Shown here in pieces: positions 5,044-12,355 of a DNA stretch of 15,805 nt (within the stretch, counting starts at the first letter, position 1; each line of letters starts with the position of its first letter). The notes beneath the pieces are model-generated. The model did no database searches, was not told where the DNA came from, and saw only the letters and a program-made list of their open reading frames with translations. This DNA is from Candidatus Omnitrophica bacterium UBA1562 (GTDB lineage Bacteria > Omnitrophota > Gorgyraeia > Gygaellales > Profunditerraquicolaceae). The stretch is from assembly GCA_002322525.1 (NCBI GenBank), contig DCOU01000018.1:1-15805 (forward strand). Reading direction: 5' to 3'. Made by a program: the position numbers and the translations under genes.

Positions 5044-6183
5044 TTATGCCTCAAAATATTGCTGCATAGAAAAGTATCTTTCTCCTGTATCAGGCAATAT
5101 CACGACAACGGTCTTACCTTTGCCTAAGTCACGAGCCACCTTTAACGCTACCGAGGCAGCAGCTCCGGCTGAGATCCCTACGAATAACCCTTCTTCCTTG
5201 GCCAGCTTGCGTGAAGTGCTAAATGCTTCATTATCTTCAACAGTAATTATTTCATCGATAATCTCCCTATTCAAAATATCGGGAACGAAGCCTGCGCCAA
5301 TACCCTGAATCTTATGCGGCCCAGGTTCTTTCCCGGAAAGAACTGCGCTTGCTTTGGGTTCAACTGCGATTATTTTTATTTTCGGATTTTTCTTCTTCAG
5401 AACCTCTCCTACTCCAGTTATTGTTCCACCCGTACCCACACCCGCAATAAAGGCATCAACCTTACCATCTGTAACTCTCAAGATCTCCTGCGCTGTTGTC
5501 CTTCTGTGAATTTCAGGATTAGCCTCATTCTTAAACTGTTGAGGCATGTAACTGTTTGGAATCTTCTTTAAGAGCTCCTCTGCCTTTTTGATAGACCCCT
5601 TCATACCTTCGGTTCCAGAAGTAAGCACAACCTCTGCGCCGTAAGATTTGAGTATATAGATTCTCTCTAGACTCATCGTTTCAGGCATAGTCAGTATGCA
5701 CTTGTACCCTTTAATAGCGGCGATCATAGCTAAGCCAATCCCGGTATTACCGCTCGTCGGTTCAATAATCGTGAAGCCATCTTTAAGAAACCCCTTATTT
5801 TCCGCGTCCTCAATCATAGCTAAGCAGATTCTATCCTTTACGCTGCCGCCGGGGTTAAACATCTCTAGTTTAGCCAAGATCTCGGCTGAATCCTCACCAG
5901 CTATATGGTTAAGCCGAACCATCGGTGTTTGCCCAATCAATTCCATAACATTATTTGCTATCCGATCAGAAAAAGGCATACCCCCTCCCATGTAATAAAC
6001 AAACTCTAATTTATCTTCGGATTTCAAGACTGTAGCCCCATATTTATCTTTTGCGATAATCTCTCCATTTAACTCTACAGTAACTACCTCTGGCCTGATT
6101 TTCTTTACATCTAACAAACCCTGAATAGTCAGAGGGTTTGCAATTTCTTCTTTTTTTCCGTTTACAAAAATTGTGATTGACAT
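5044..6183 (-). CDS. cysK: ThiS-like domain fused to cysteine synthase
   Basis: This 379-residue protein has two parts. Residues 1-68 form a complete ThiS-type beta-grasp domain (ITIFVNGKKEEI at the start, ending VYYMGGG at 62-68), the usual length and ending of free ThiS. Residues 69-379 are a full CysK-type O-acetylserine sulfhydrylase, starting at Met69 with IGQTPMVRLN, the PLP lysine K116 in NPGGSVKDR, the TSGNTG loop at 143-148, GVGTGGTITG, and a PDTGERY ending. No linker separates the Gly triplet from Met69. Cysteine synthase makes cysteine from an activated serine and a sulfur donor. The ThiS tail, buried in the fusion, cannot be thiocarboxylated unless the chain is cut there or the enzyme half is also translated separately. 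The start at 6183 has AGGAGGT, 4 bases after hemL. Fusion is continuous in frame, with no sign of a frameshift. Confidence 0.92.
   Translation of the reverse strand: MSITIFVNGKKEEIANPLTIQGLLDVKKIRPEVVTVELNGEIIAKDKYGATVLKSEDKLEFVYYMGGGMPFSDRIANNVMELIGQTPMVRLNHIAGEDSAEILAKLEMFNPGGSVKDRICLAMIEDAENKGFLKDGFTIIEPTSGNTGIGLAMIAAIKGYKCILTMPETMSLERIYILKSYGAEVVLTSGTEGMKGSIKKAEELLKKIPNSYMPQQFKNEANPEIHRRTTAQEILRVTDGKVDAFIAGVGTGGTITGVGEVLKKKNPKIKIIAVEPKASAVLSGKEPGPHKIQGIGAGFVPDILNREIIDEIITVEDNEAFSTSRKLAKEEGLFVGISAGAAASVALKVARDLGKGKTVVVILPDTGERYFSMQQYFEA
5977..5990 (-). promoter_or_regulatory. Candidate internal ribosome site and start codon at the ThiS/CysK junction
   Basis: The codons for the Gly triplet read GGA GGG GGT and are followed directly by ATG (5979-5977). 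The GGAGGGGG stretch matches a Shine-Dalgarno core a few bases before that ATG. Initiation here would produce a 311-residue cysteine synthase without the ThiS domain. Whether it is used cannot be judged from sequence, since Gly codons are G-rich anyway. Confidence 0.4.
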
Positions 6184-6187
6184 TTCA

Positions 6188-7480
6188 CTACCTCCTTAAG
6201 TCCTTTAGTGCTGTTCCTATAAATTCTAAAGTTCTGTCTAAATCCTGGACGCTATGCGCTGTAGAAAGGAAATTTGCCTCAAACGCCGAAGGAGAAAAAT
6301 AGACACCGCTTTTTAGTAAACTGTGGAAGAATTTCTTAAACAATCTTACGTCTTGCGTCTTAGCCGAGCTAAAATCCATGACTTTCTTGTCACTAAAAAA
6401 CAGGCTAAATATTGAACCAATATGATTAATCTTGAGTTTTATCTTGGAATCCGATGCCTTTTCTTCTATTTTTCCGCAAAACTTTTTTGTCCTTTTTTCT
6501 AAAACTGGATAGGGGTTATCTTTTTTTAGTATATTCAATGTCGCTATGCCTGCGCTAACTGCTATGGGGTTTCCTGAGAGCGTTCCTGCCTGATAAACCG
6601 GGCCCTCCGGAGCCAGTAGCTGCATTATCTCTTTCTTCCCTCCGAAAGCACCCACAGGTAACCCTCCTCCGATAATCTTGCCTAAACAGGTCAAATCCGG
6701 CTTTACCTTAAAATATCCTTGCGCTCCGGTATATGAAAGCCTGAATCCTGTAATAACTTCATCAAAGATAAGAACGATATTGTATTTATCCGCAATCTTT
6801 CTCAATGATTGCAAAAATCCTTCTTCTGGCAAAACTACACCGCAGTTTGCCAGCACCGGCTCTACAATGACCGCTGCCAGGTCCTTTTGATATTTTTTTA
6901 CTGTCTCCTTAACTTTCTCTATATCGTTATAAGGGAGAACTAATGTGTGTTTAATAAAATCTTTTGGCACCCCTGCGCTGGCTGGAATACCCAATGTTGC
7001 CTGGCCTGAGCCGGCTTTCACTAAAAGATAATCCGCATGGCCGTGGTATGCGCCTTCAAATTTTATTATCTTGTCTTTTTTCGTATAAGCTCTGGCAAGC
7101 CTGATCGCTCCCATTACCGCCTCGGTGCCGGAATTGGTAAGTCTTATTTGTTCGATAGAAGGAAAGGCCTCCACAATGAGTTTTGCTAATTCTATTTCGA
7201 GTCTTGTAGCTGTCCCAAAGCTTGTGCCTTGCTTTATAGTTTCTAACAACGCTGCGGTAACTTTGGGGTTCGCGTGCCCTAAAATTAAGACTCCCCAGCT
7301 CATGCAGTAGTCAATAAATTCCTTATCGCATTCGCCATAAATCTTCGAACCCTTACCTTGCTTTATGAAAACCGGGTATCCGCCTACTGCCCGGAATGAA
7401 CGCACCGGGCTATTTACTCCTCCGGGAATAAATTTCCTTGCCTCATCAAATAGACTTTTAGCTATCTCTATACCAACCAT
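6188..7480 (-). CDS. hemL: Glutamate-1-semialdehyde 2,1-aminomutase
   Basis: This 430-residue PLP enzyme converts glutamate-1-semialdehyde to 5-aminolevulinate, the second step of the C5 tetrapyrrole pathway. The N-terminus (FIPGGVNSPVRSF, 17-29) is diagnostic, as are LTNSGTEAVMGAIRLAR (114-130), AYHGHAD (144-150), FDEVITGFR (239-247) and the PLP lysine K268 in CLGKIIGGG. Length is normal. The start codon overlaps the hemB end by 13 bases, with AGAGG inside hemB as ribosome site. Among the hem genes in this operon it presumably supplies aminolevulinate mainly for siroheme. I see nothing missing or degraded. Confidence 0.97.
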   Translation of the reverse strand: MVGIEIAKSLFDEARKFIPGGVNSPVRSFRAVGGYPVFIKQGKGSKIYGECDKEFIDYCMSWGVLILGHANPKVTAALLETIKQGTSFGTATRLEIELAKLIVEAFPSIEQIRLTNSGTEAVMGAIRLARAYTKKDKIIKFEGAYHGHADYLLVKAGSGQATLGIPASAGVPKDFIKHTLVLPYNDIEKVKETVKKYQKDLAAVIVEPVLANCGVVLPEEGFLQSLRKIADKYNIVLIFDEVITGFRLSYTGAQGYFKVKPDLTCLGKIIGGGLPVGAFGGKKEIMQLLAPEGPVYQAGTLSGNPIAVSAGIATLNILKKDNPYPVLEKRTKKFCGKIEEKASDSKIKLKINHIGSIFSLFFSDKKVMDFSSAKTQDVRLFKKFFHSLLKSGVYFSPSAFEANFLSTAHSVQDLDRTLEFIGTALKDLRR

Positions 7481-8427
7481 CTTAATACCTCTTTGCCAAA
7501 ATAAGATATAATCAGATCTGCTCCGGCTCTTTTAATGGAGGTAAGGATCTCAAATACAAGATCCTTCTCTTCGATTTTATCTCCACCTGCCAATTTCTTT
7601 ATCATGCTGTATTCTCCGCTAACATTATATGCGGCGATAGGCACATCAAACTTCTGCTTTGCGCGATAAATAATATCTAAATAAACTAAAGCCGGCTTTA
7701 CCATAACAATGTCAGCCCCTTCGTCGATATCCTGTTTTATCTCTCTTAAAGCCTCATTGCTATTTCTATAATCCATCTGGTAAGATTTCCTGTCGCCAAA
7801 CTGTGGAGCAGAATCTAAAGCCTCCCTAAAGGGCCCGTAAAAGTTAGAAGCGTATTTTGCTGAATAGGCTAAAATGCCTGTATCACCAAATCCATTCTTA
7901 TCGAACATCTCTCTTATCGCCCTAACCTGGCCATCCATCATTGCTGAAGGCGCAACAAGATCCGCGCCTGCCCTGGCATGGGAAAGCGCAGCCTTAGCCA
8001 ATACTTTAATGGTCTCATCATTAAGTATTTTATTACCTATGGCTATTCCGCAATGTCCATGAGTGGTATATCCGCATAGACACACATCTGTAATTACAAT
8101 CAGTTTTCTGAATTCCCTCTTTATTGCTCTTATTGCCTTTTGCACAATGCCATCATCTCTATATGCCTGGCCTCCTATCTCATCCTTGGCATTAGGAATA
8201 CCGAATAAAAGTATAGATCTTAGTCCTTTTATCTTTGATATATCTCTAAGTAGATTATCGATTGAAAAATGATATACACCGAGCATGGACTTTATTTCTT
8301 TTTTTACGTTCCTCCCTTCAACCACGAAATATGGCAAAATAATATCCTTGGGGCTAAGTTGGGTTTGACTTATCCAATCCCTTAAATTAGCATTACGCCT
8401 TAATCTTCTTAACCTTGTAACTTGCAT
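7468..8427 (-). CDS. hemB: Porphobilinogen synthase (delta-aminolevulinic acid dehydratase)
   Basis: This 319-residue enzyme condenses two 5-aminolevulinate molecules to porphobilinogen. The zinc site is of the cysteine-rich type: C116, C118 and C126 in DVCLCGYTTHGHCG. The Schiff-base lysines are K191 (SAKYASNFYGPFR) and K244 (VMVKPALVYLD). The start MQVTRLRRLRRNANLRDW matches the usual N-terminus (RxRRLR). It overlaps cobA-hemD by 19 bases upstream and hemL by 13 bases downstream, so translation of the series looks coupled. Length and motifs are ordinary. Confidence 0.97.
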   Translation of the reverse strand: MQVTRLRRLRRNANLRDWISQTQLSPKDIILPYFVVEGRNVKKEIKSMLGVYHFSIDNLLRDISKIKGLRSILLFGIPNAKDEIGGQAYRDDGIVQKAIRAIKREFRKLIVITDVCLCGYTTHGHCGIAIGNKILNDETIKVLAKAALSHARAGADLVAPSAMMDGQVRAIREMFDKNGFGDTGILAYSAKYASNFYGPFREALDSAPQFGDRKSYQMDYRNSNEALREIKQDIDEGADIVMVKPALVYLDIIYRAKQKFDVPIAAYNVSGEYSMIKKLAGGDKIEEKDLVFEILTSIKRAGADLIISYFGKEVLRWLV

Positions 8428-9815
8428 CTTTTTATCTCCCGCAAAGTCATATCTCCGATAGAACGAATCTTAACTTTCTTTGGCACTCTTTTATATCTTT
8501 TCTTAAAATTCCTTACTGTAGAAGGGCTGGTAAAAATAATCTCGTTAAAATTCCTCAAATCCAGATCAGGCAAATCATCAGGCACAACATTCCTGTAAGC
8601 GAAGCTCGAAGTAACCCTTGCCCCTAATCTTTTTAGTTCATTTTCCAGCCCCTTGTCAGAAATATCTGAACGGGGAAGAAATATTTTCTTACTCTTTAAG
8701 TCTATCTTCTTAAATTCTTCTATCAATCCCTTTGACGATTCTTTTTGAGGCACTAAATCTGCCTTAATTCCAAAATCCAAGAGGCGATTTTTGGTAGAAT
8801 TCCCCACAGCCGCAATCTTTATTCCGTTCAGCGTCCTTGAATCAAATCCAACAGATTCTAACCTTTTGAAAAAATACTCCGCGCTATAACGGCTGGCAAA
8901 AATAACCCAGTCATAATCACTGATATTCTTTAGGTAATTATCAAATTCTCCGTAATCATCCATTGGCTCTATCTTGATCAGAGGTAGATGAAAATATGAG
9001 CCCTTTATGAAAAACCTCTCCTTAGACAATCCGGTAAAAAGAATCTTTTTATTCTTCCTTAACCAATTAAATCGCTTCCTCAACTTTACGACATCTCCAA
9101 CAATAATTATTGCGGGTGGCCTAATTCTTTCTCTTTTAGCCCTCTTCACAATATCTTCTAAGTTTGCGCTTAAAACCTTTTGTGTTGCAAGAGTCGCATT
9201 CTGGATTATCGCACAACCAGTGTCCTTTGGTTTGCCTGCCTTAATTAACTCCTTGACTATTTCCGGCAGGTTTTCTACTGCCATATAAAACACAACTGTC
9301 CCGATTTTACTTAAGGCCATCCAATCAATACTGCTTGTTTTTTTCTTTGTATCCTCATGCCCAGTAACAAAAGCGCAAGTAGAAGCAAATCTCCTATCAG
9401 TAAGCGGTATCCCTGCGAAACTGGCCGCGCCACTGGCAGCAGTAACCCCTGGCACTAACTCAAAATCTATCTTGTTTCTAACTAATACTTCTAACTCCTG
9501 GGAAAGGCGGCTAAAGATAGAAACATCTCCGTTTTTAAGCCGCACCACCCTTTTGCCTTCCTTGACCTTTTTAATAACCAGGTTGCTTATCTTTTCCTGA
9601 TGAATCAAGAAACCATCAGAATATCTACCTTTTTTCGCAACTTTATCGCAGCAGATAAGTTCTGCTCCGGCCTTTGTGTATTCCAGAAGCCTTCTATCCA
9701 CAAGATAATCATAAATAACAACATCCGCTTCTTTAAGGATATTCAATCCTCTTACGGTTATTAAATCAGGCTTTCCAGGTCCTGCGCCTATAAAATAGAC
9801 TTTATTCTTTTCCAT
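8409..9815 (-). CDS. cobA-hemD: Fused uroporphyrinogen-III C-methyltransferase / uroporphyrinogen-III synthase
   Basis: This is a 468-residue fusion. Residues 1 to about 245 are the SAM-dependent methyltransferase (CobA/SUMT) that makes precorrin-2: VYFIGAGPGKPDLITVRG at 6-23, VVRLKNGDVSIFSR near 90, PGVTAASGAASFAGIPLTDR near 123-142 and AVENLPEIV further on. Residues about 255-468 are uroporphyrinogen-III synthase (HemD), a weakly conserved fold recognised here by DWVIFASRYSAEYFF, AVGNSTKN and IIFTSPSTVRNF. CobA-HemD fusions are common in anaerobes. The usual GGDP loop reads NGDV and the following FGR reads FSR, a departure from consensus in the substrate-binding region. The gene overlaps hemC-HD upstream by 14 bases and hemB downstream by 19. 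It makes precorrin-2; the dehydrogenase/ferrochelatase that finishes siroheme is not in the window. Confidence 0.95.
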   Translation of the reverse strand: MEKNKVYFIGAGPGKPDLITVRGLNILKEADVVIYDYLVDRRLLEYTKAGAELICCDKVAKKGRYSDGFLIHQEKISNLVIKKVKEGKRVVRLKNGDVSIFSRLSQELEVLVRNKIDFELVPGVTAASGAASFAGIPLTDRRFASTCAFVTGHEDTKKKTSSIDWMALSKIGTVVFYMAVENLPEIVKELIKAGKPKDTGCAIIQNATLATQKVLSANLEDIVKRAKRERIRPPAIIIVGDVVKLRKRFNWLRKNKKILFTGLSKERFFIKGSYFHLPLIKIEPMDDYGEFDNYLKNISDYDWVIFASRYSAEYFFKRLESVGFDSRTLNGIKIAAVGNSTKNRLLDFGIKADLVPQKESSKGLIEEFKKIDLKSKKIFLPRSDISDKGLENELKRLGARVTSSFAYRNVVPDDLPDLDLRNFNEIIFTSPSTVRNFKKRYKRVPKKVKIRSIGDMTLREIKRCKLQG

Positions 9816-10977
9816 CTTTAATATAAATTCCCCTTGCTTTCATTTTTCCGGTCTCTGTCAAAAATGTCTTTTCGATGATATCCACTAATCTCTGCTTATC
9901 TTTAATATGGTATTCGTCTTTCAGGTTAACCAGCCAGTCAGCATCCCATAGTATTTTGAAATTTAATGTATCAATTTCCCCGGGGCTATGGTGACTGGCG
10001 ATTATCTGGCATACCTCCGAGATAATCTCCTCACTCACATGCAAGTCCCGGAGAATGCTTCTTGCTATGGGAGGGCCCTCTTTTTCCTGCAATTGACCGC
10101 CGGTAGAATTATACTTCTTTTCACACTCCTTTATGCCGATATCGTGCAATATTGCGCTGGCAGCGATTACCCCACTATCCCCACCTTCTTTTTGCGATAT
10201 CTCCTTTGCATATTTTAAGACTTGCCAAGCGTGATGAATACGTCTTGTATCAGGGCCAAAGTATCCTTCCATTTTTTCTAATATTCTGCCCTCTAGGTCA
10301 AAGGAACCATTTTTTCTTACATCCAAAACGCTGACTAATTTAATAACCTCTGCAGAACCACTGCGAGTCACTATTGCCAGCGCACCCTGTAAGGGGTGTG
10401 GCTTGATGATCTCAAGCGGAATTCTCTCTGTTATTCTTTTTTCCAGCCCAAGACGCACTAGACCCGAAGCGGCAATAACAATCGCATCCAAATCGCCTGC
10501 GTCTAACTTTTCCAAACGCTCTTCAATATTCCCTCGGATACCAACTATATCAAAATCATCTCTATATTTACTCAATTGAGTCTTACGTCGAATGCTACTC
10601 GTTCCGATCCTTGCCCCCTGGGGAAGCTCCGCTAGTTTCAAACCATTTCTGGATACCAAGGCGTCGTAGGGATCTATGGATTTGGTTTGTGCCGCTACAA
10701 CCAACCCCTCTTTTACCGTATCGGGTAAATCTTTTGCGCTATGGACAGCAAAATCAACCTTGTCTTTCAGAAGAGCTTCGTCTATCTCTCTTGTAAAAAA
10801 ATCTGTCCCCTCTATCTGCGATATGGGCGTAACCTTATCTTTATCGCCATAAGTATCTATGCCTATAATCTCCGTTTTAAAATCAGGATAAAACCTTCTT
10901 AAAGCCAGCAAAATCTCCTCAACCTGCTTTAAAGCGAGAGGGCTAGTTCTGGTTCCAATGCGGTAAGTTTTCGCCAT
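9802..10977 (-). CDS. hemC: Hydroxymethylbilane synthase domains 1-2 fused to an HD phosphohydrolase domain
   Basis: This is a 391-residue chimera. Residues 1 to about 223 match HemC domains 1 and 2: YRIGTRTSPLAL at the start, HSAKDLP with K82 and catalytic D83 (E. coli Asp84), GTSSIRRKTQ with R130/R131, GIRGNIEERLEKLD with R148/R154, and QGALAI at 197-202. The family's third domain, with the cysteine (E. coli Cys242) that anchors the dipyrromethane primer, is absent. From about residue 226 the protein is an HD-domain phosphohydrolase: H248, H278-D279 (ILHDIG), H329-H330 and D345 (WDADWL). The HD half looks complete. The start at 10977 gives the canonical N-terminus, and the frame is uninterrupted. 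Chlamydial HemC is, from memory, also short. The enzyme may work in a modified way; the HD function is unknown. Confidence 0.9.
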   Translation of the reverse strand: MAKTYRIGTRTSPLALKQVEEILLALRRFYPDFKTEIIGIDTYGDKDKVTPISQIEGTDFFTREIDEALLKDKVDFAVHSAKDLPDTVKEGLVVAAQTKSIDPYDALVSRNGLKLAELPQGARIGTSSIRRKTQLSKYRDDFDIVGIRGNIEERLEKLDAGDLDAIVIAASGLVRLGLEKRITERIPLEIIKPHPLQGALAIVTRSGSAEVIKLVSVLDVRKNGSFDLEGRILEKMEGYFGPDTRRIHHAWQVLKYAKEISQKEGGDSGVIAASAILHDIGIKECEKKYNSTGGQLQEKEGPPIARSILRDLHVSEEIISEVCQIIASHHSPGEIDTLNFKILWDADWLVNLKDEYHIKDKQRLVDIIEKTFLTETGKMKARGIYIKDGKE

Positions 10978-11960
10978 AATAAAGCTACCTCTTGATTTAT
11001 TAGTTTTTCTATTCTTTCTGCTTCAAGCCGCTTCTTCTCTAAATTCTTTTGCACAATAAAACTTAAGTCCGTTAAATTAAATAATTCAACATTTTCTATC
11101 TCCTGCACCTTCGGGTCCACATCTCTTGGCATAGCTAAATCCACAATAAGCAACTTCCGAGAAATGGCGTGCCTTAAGGTTTCTTTCTTTATGATAAAAT
11201 GCGGGCTTGTTGTTGCACTAATGATAATGTCTGCTTGCGTTACGAGCTGAGGTAGTTTATCAAAACGTACCGCACTCTGGCCGATCCTGGAGGCGAGCTC
11301 TTTTGCTTTATCAAAGGTCCTATTAGATACGAACACAACCCTTGGTTTCTCATCTTTTAAATATTCTAAAACCAGTTCCGTGACCTTCCCGGCTCCTATA
11401 ATTATAATGGTCTTGTCGGAAAGGCCGCCTAGTTTTTCTTTGATAAAATCTATTGTCGAGCTTCCAATAGATACCTTACCTTCAGAAATCGCTGTCTCCC
11501 GGTGAATCCTTTTTGCATGAGCTATGGCGGCGTTAAAGGTCGTATCTAAATACCTATCTGTAAAGCCGAAGTTTCTTGCTTCTATAAATGCGGACTTCAG
11601 TTGTCCTAAAATCTGAGTCTCTCCCAGAATTAATGAATCCAATCCACAGGCAACCAAAAATAAATGCCTGATTGCTTCTTTATTGTCATAAATATATAGG
11701 CAAGGAATGACCGTTCCTTTGTTAATCTCATAAAATTGCGAAAGAAAACTCTGCAATTCTTCCACACCAGATTTCACATCCTCCACACTGGCATATAATT
11801 CCACTCTGTTGCAAGTAGAAAGGATAACCACTCCTTTAAGAATAGGGCTTTCTTTGAGCAACTGAAGCGCCTTTTCACGCCCTCTTTTAGAAAAGGCGAG
11901 TCTTTCCCTTACTTCAAGCGAACTAAACTTATGATTTGTGCCAATAACTACAATACTCAT
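10929..11960 (-). CDS. hemA: Glutamyl-tRNA reductase, C-terminally short
   Basis: This enzyme reduces glutamyl-tRNA to glutamate-1-semialdehyde, the first committed step. The N-terminus (VVIGTNHKFSSLEVRE), catalytic C50 in LSTCNRVELY, GLDSLILGETQILGQ (106-120) and the NADPH loop IIIIGAGKVTELV are all present. At 343 residues it is about 75 shorter than the usual 420. The C-terminal dimerisation domain stops after the linker helix (LEKKRLEAERIEKL). The last 15 or so codons overlap the start of hemC by 49 bases in another frame. This looks like an established short form, not a frameshift, because the hemC start is fixed by its own conserved N-terminus. Chlamydial HemA proteins are, from memory, similarly short. 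It overlaps the JAMM gene by 4 bases. Confidence 0.95.
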   Translation of the reverse strand: MSIVVIGTNHKFSSLEVRERLAFSKRGREKALQLLKESPILKGVVILSTCNRVELYASVEDVKSGVEELQSFLSQFYEINKGTVIPCLYIYDNKEAIRHLFLVACGLDSLILGETQILGQLKSAFIEARNFGFTDRYLDTTFNAAIAHAKRIHRETAISEGKVSIGSSTIDFIKEKLGGLSDKTIIIIGAGKVTELVLEYLKDEKPRVVFVSNRTFDKAKELASRIGQSAVRFDKLPQLVTQADIIISATTSPHFIIKKETLRHAISRKLLIVDLAMPRDVDPKVQEIENVELFNLTDLSFIVQKNLEKKRLEAERIEKLINQEVALLWRKLTALEPELALSL

Positions 11961-12355
11961 TCTATCTTTAGCTCCTCCTCAGTAATCTTTCCTTCTACGA
12001 TTTTGAATGACCTGACCGACGGATTCTTATTATCTTTTAGGGAGATAATTACATATGATACTTCAGGATACAAGGCAAGCTCCACATCATGGTTTGAAGG
12101 ATAAGCCTCGCTCGCCACATGCGAATGGTATATCCCAATTATTTCCTCGCCCTTGTTTCTTATCTCCTTCATCACTTTTAATTGTTCCCTGGCGTCCATG
12201 AAAAAAGTCTCAGGACTCTTGTCGGAGTTTGTCATCCCATAAACTCTCGCAATTCTTCCTTGGCTACCTGACAATATGCCGCATGCCTCATTAGGAAATT
12301 CCTTTTTAGAATGCTCTACCATCTGTTTAACCAAATCTTCGGTAATAGAGATCAT
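11957..12355 (-). CDS. JAMM/MPN+ metallopeptidase (Mec/HcyD-like)
   Basis: This 132-residue cytoplasmic zinc peptidase has the complete JAMM motif: E23 (NEACGIL), H77-x-H79 (GIYHSH), x7, S87 and D90 (AYPSNHD). In bacteria with carrier-dependent amino acid synthesis, such enzymes either release cysteine from a carrier adduct (Mec in M. tuberculosis) or trim residues beyond Gly-Gly (HcyD in Wolinella). Both the Gly-Gly-Arg carrier and the internal Gly-Gly-Gly-Met junction of the cysteine synthase fusion in this operon are plausible substrates. Its start and stop overlap the permease and hemA by four bases each. Activity is supported by the intact ligands; substrate choice is inferred. Confidence 0.93.
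   Translation of the reverse strand: MISITEDLVKQMVEHSKKEFPNEACGILSGSQGRIARVYGMTNSDKSPETFFMDAREQLKVMKEIRNKGEEIIGIYHSHVASEAYPSNHDVELALYPEVSYVIISLKDNKNPSVRSFKIVEGKITEEELKIE

Noticed and set aside
10929..10977. HemA truncation as a frameshift sequencing error
   Set aside because: The hemC start is fixed by its conserved N-terminus immediately downstream, leaving no room for the missing HemA domain.
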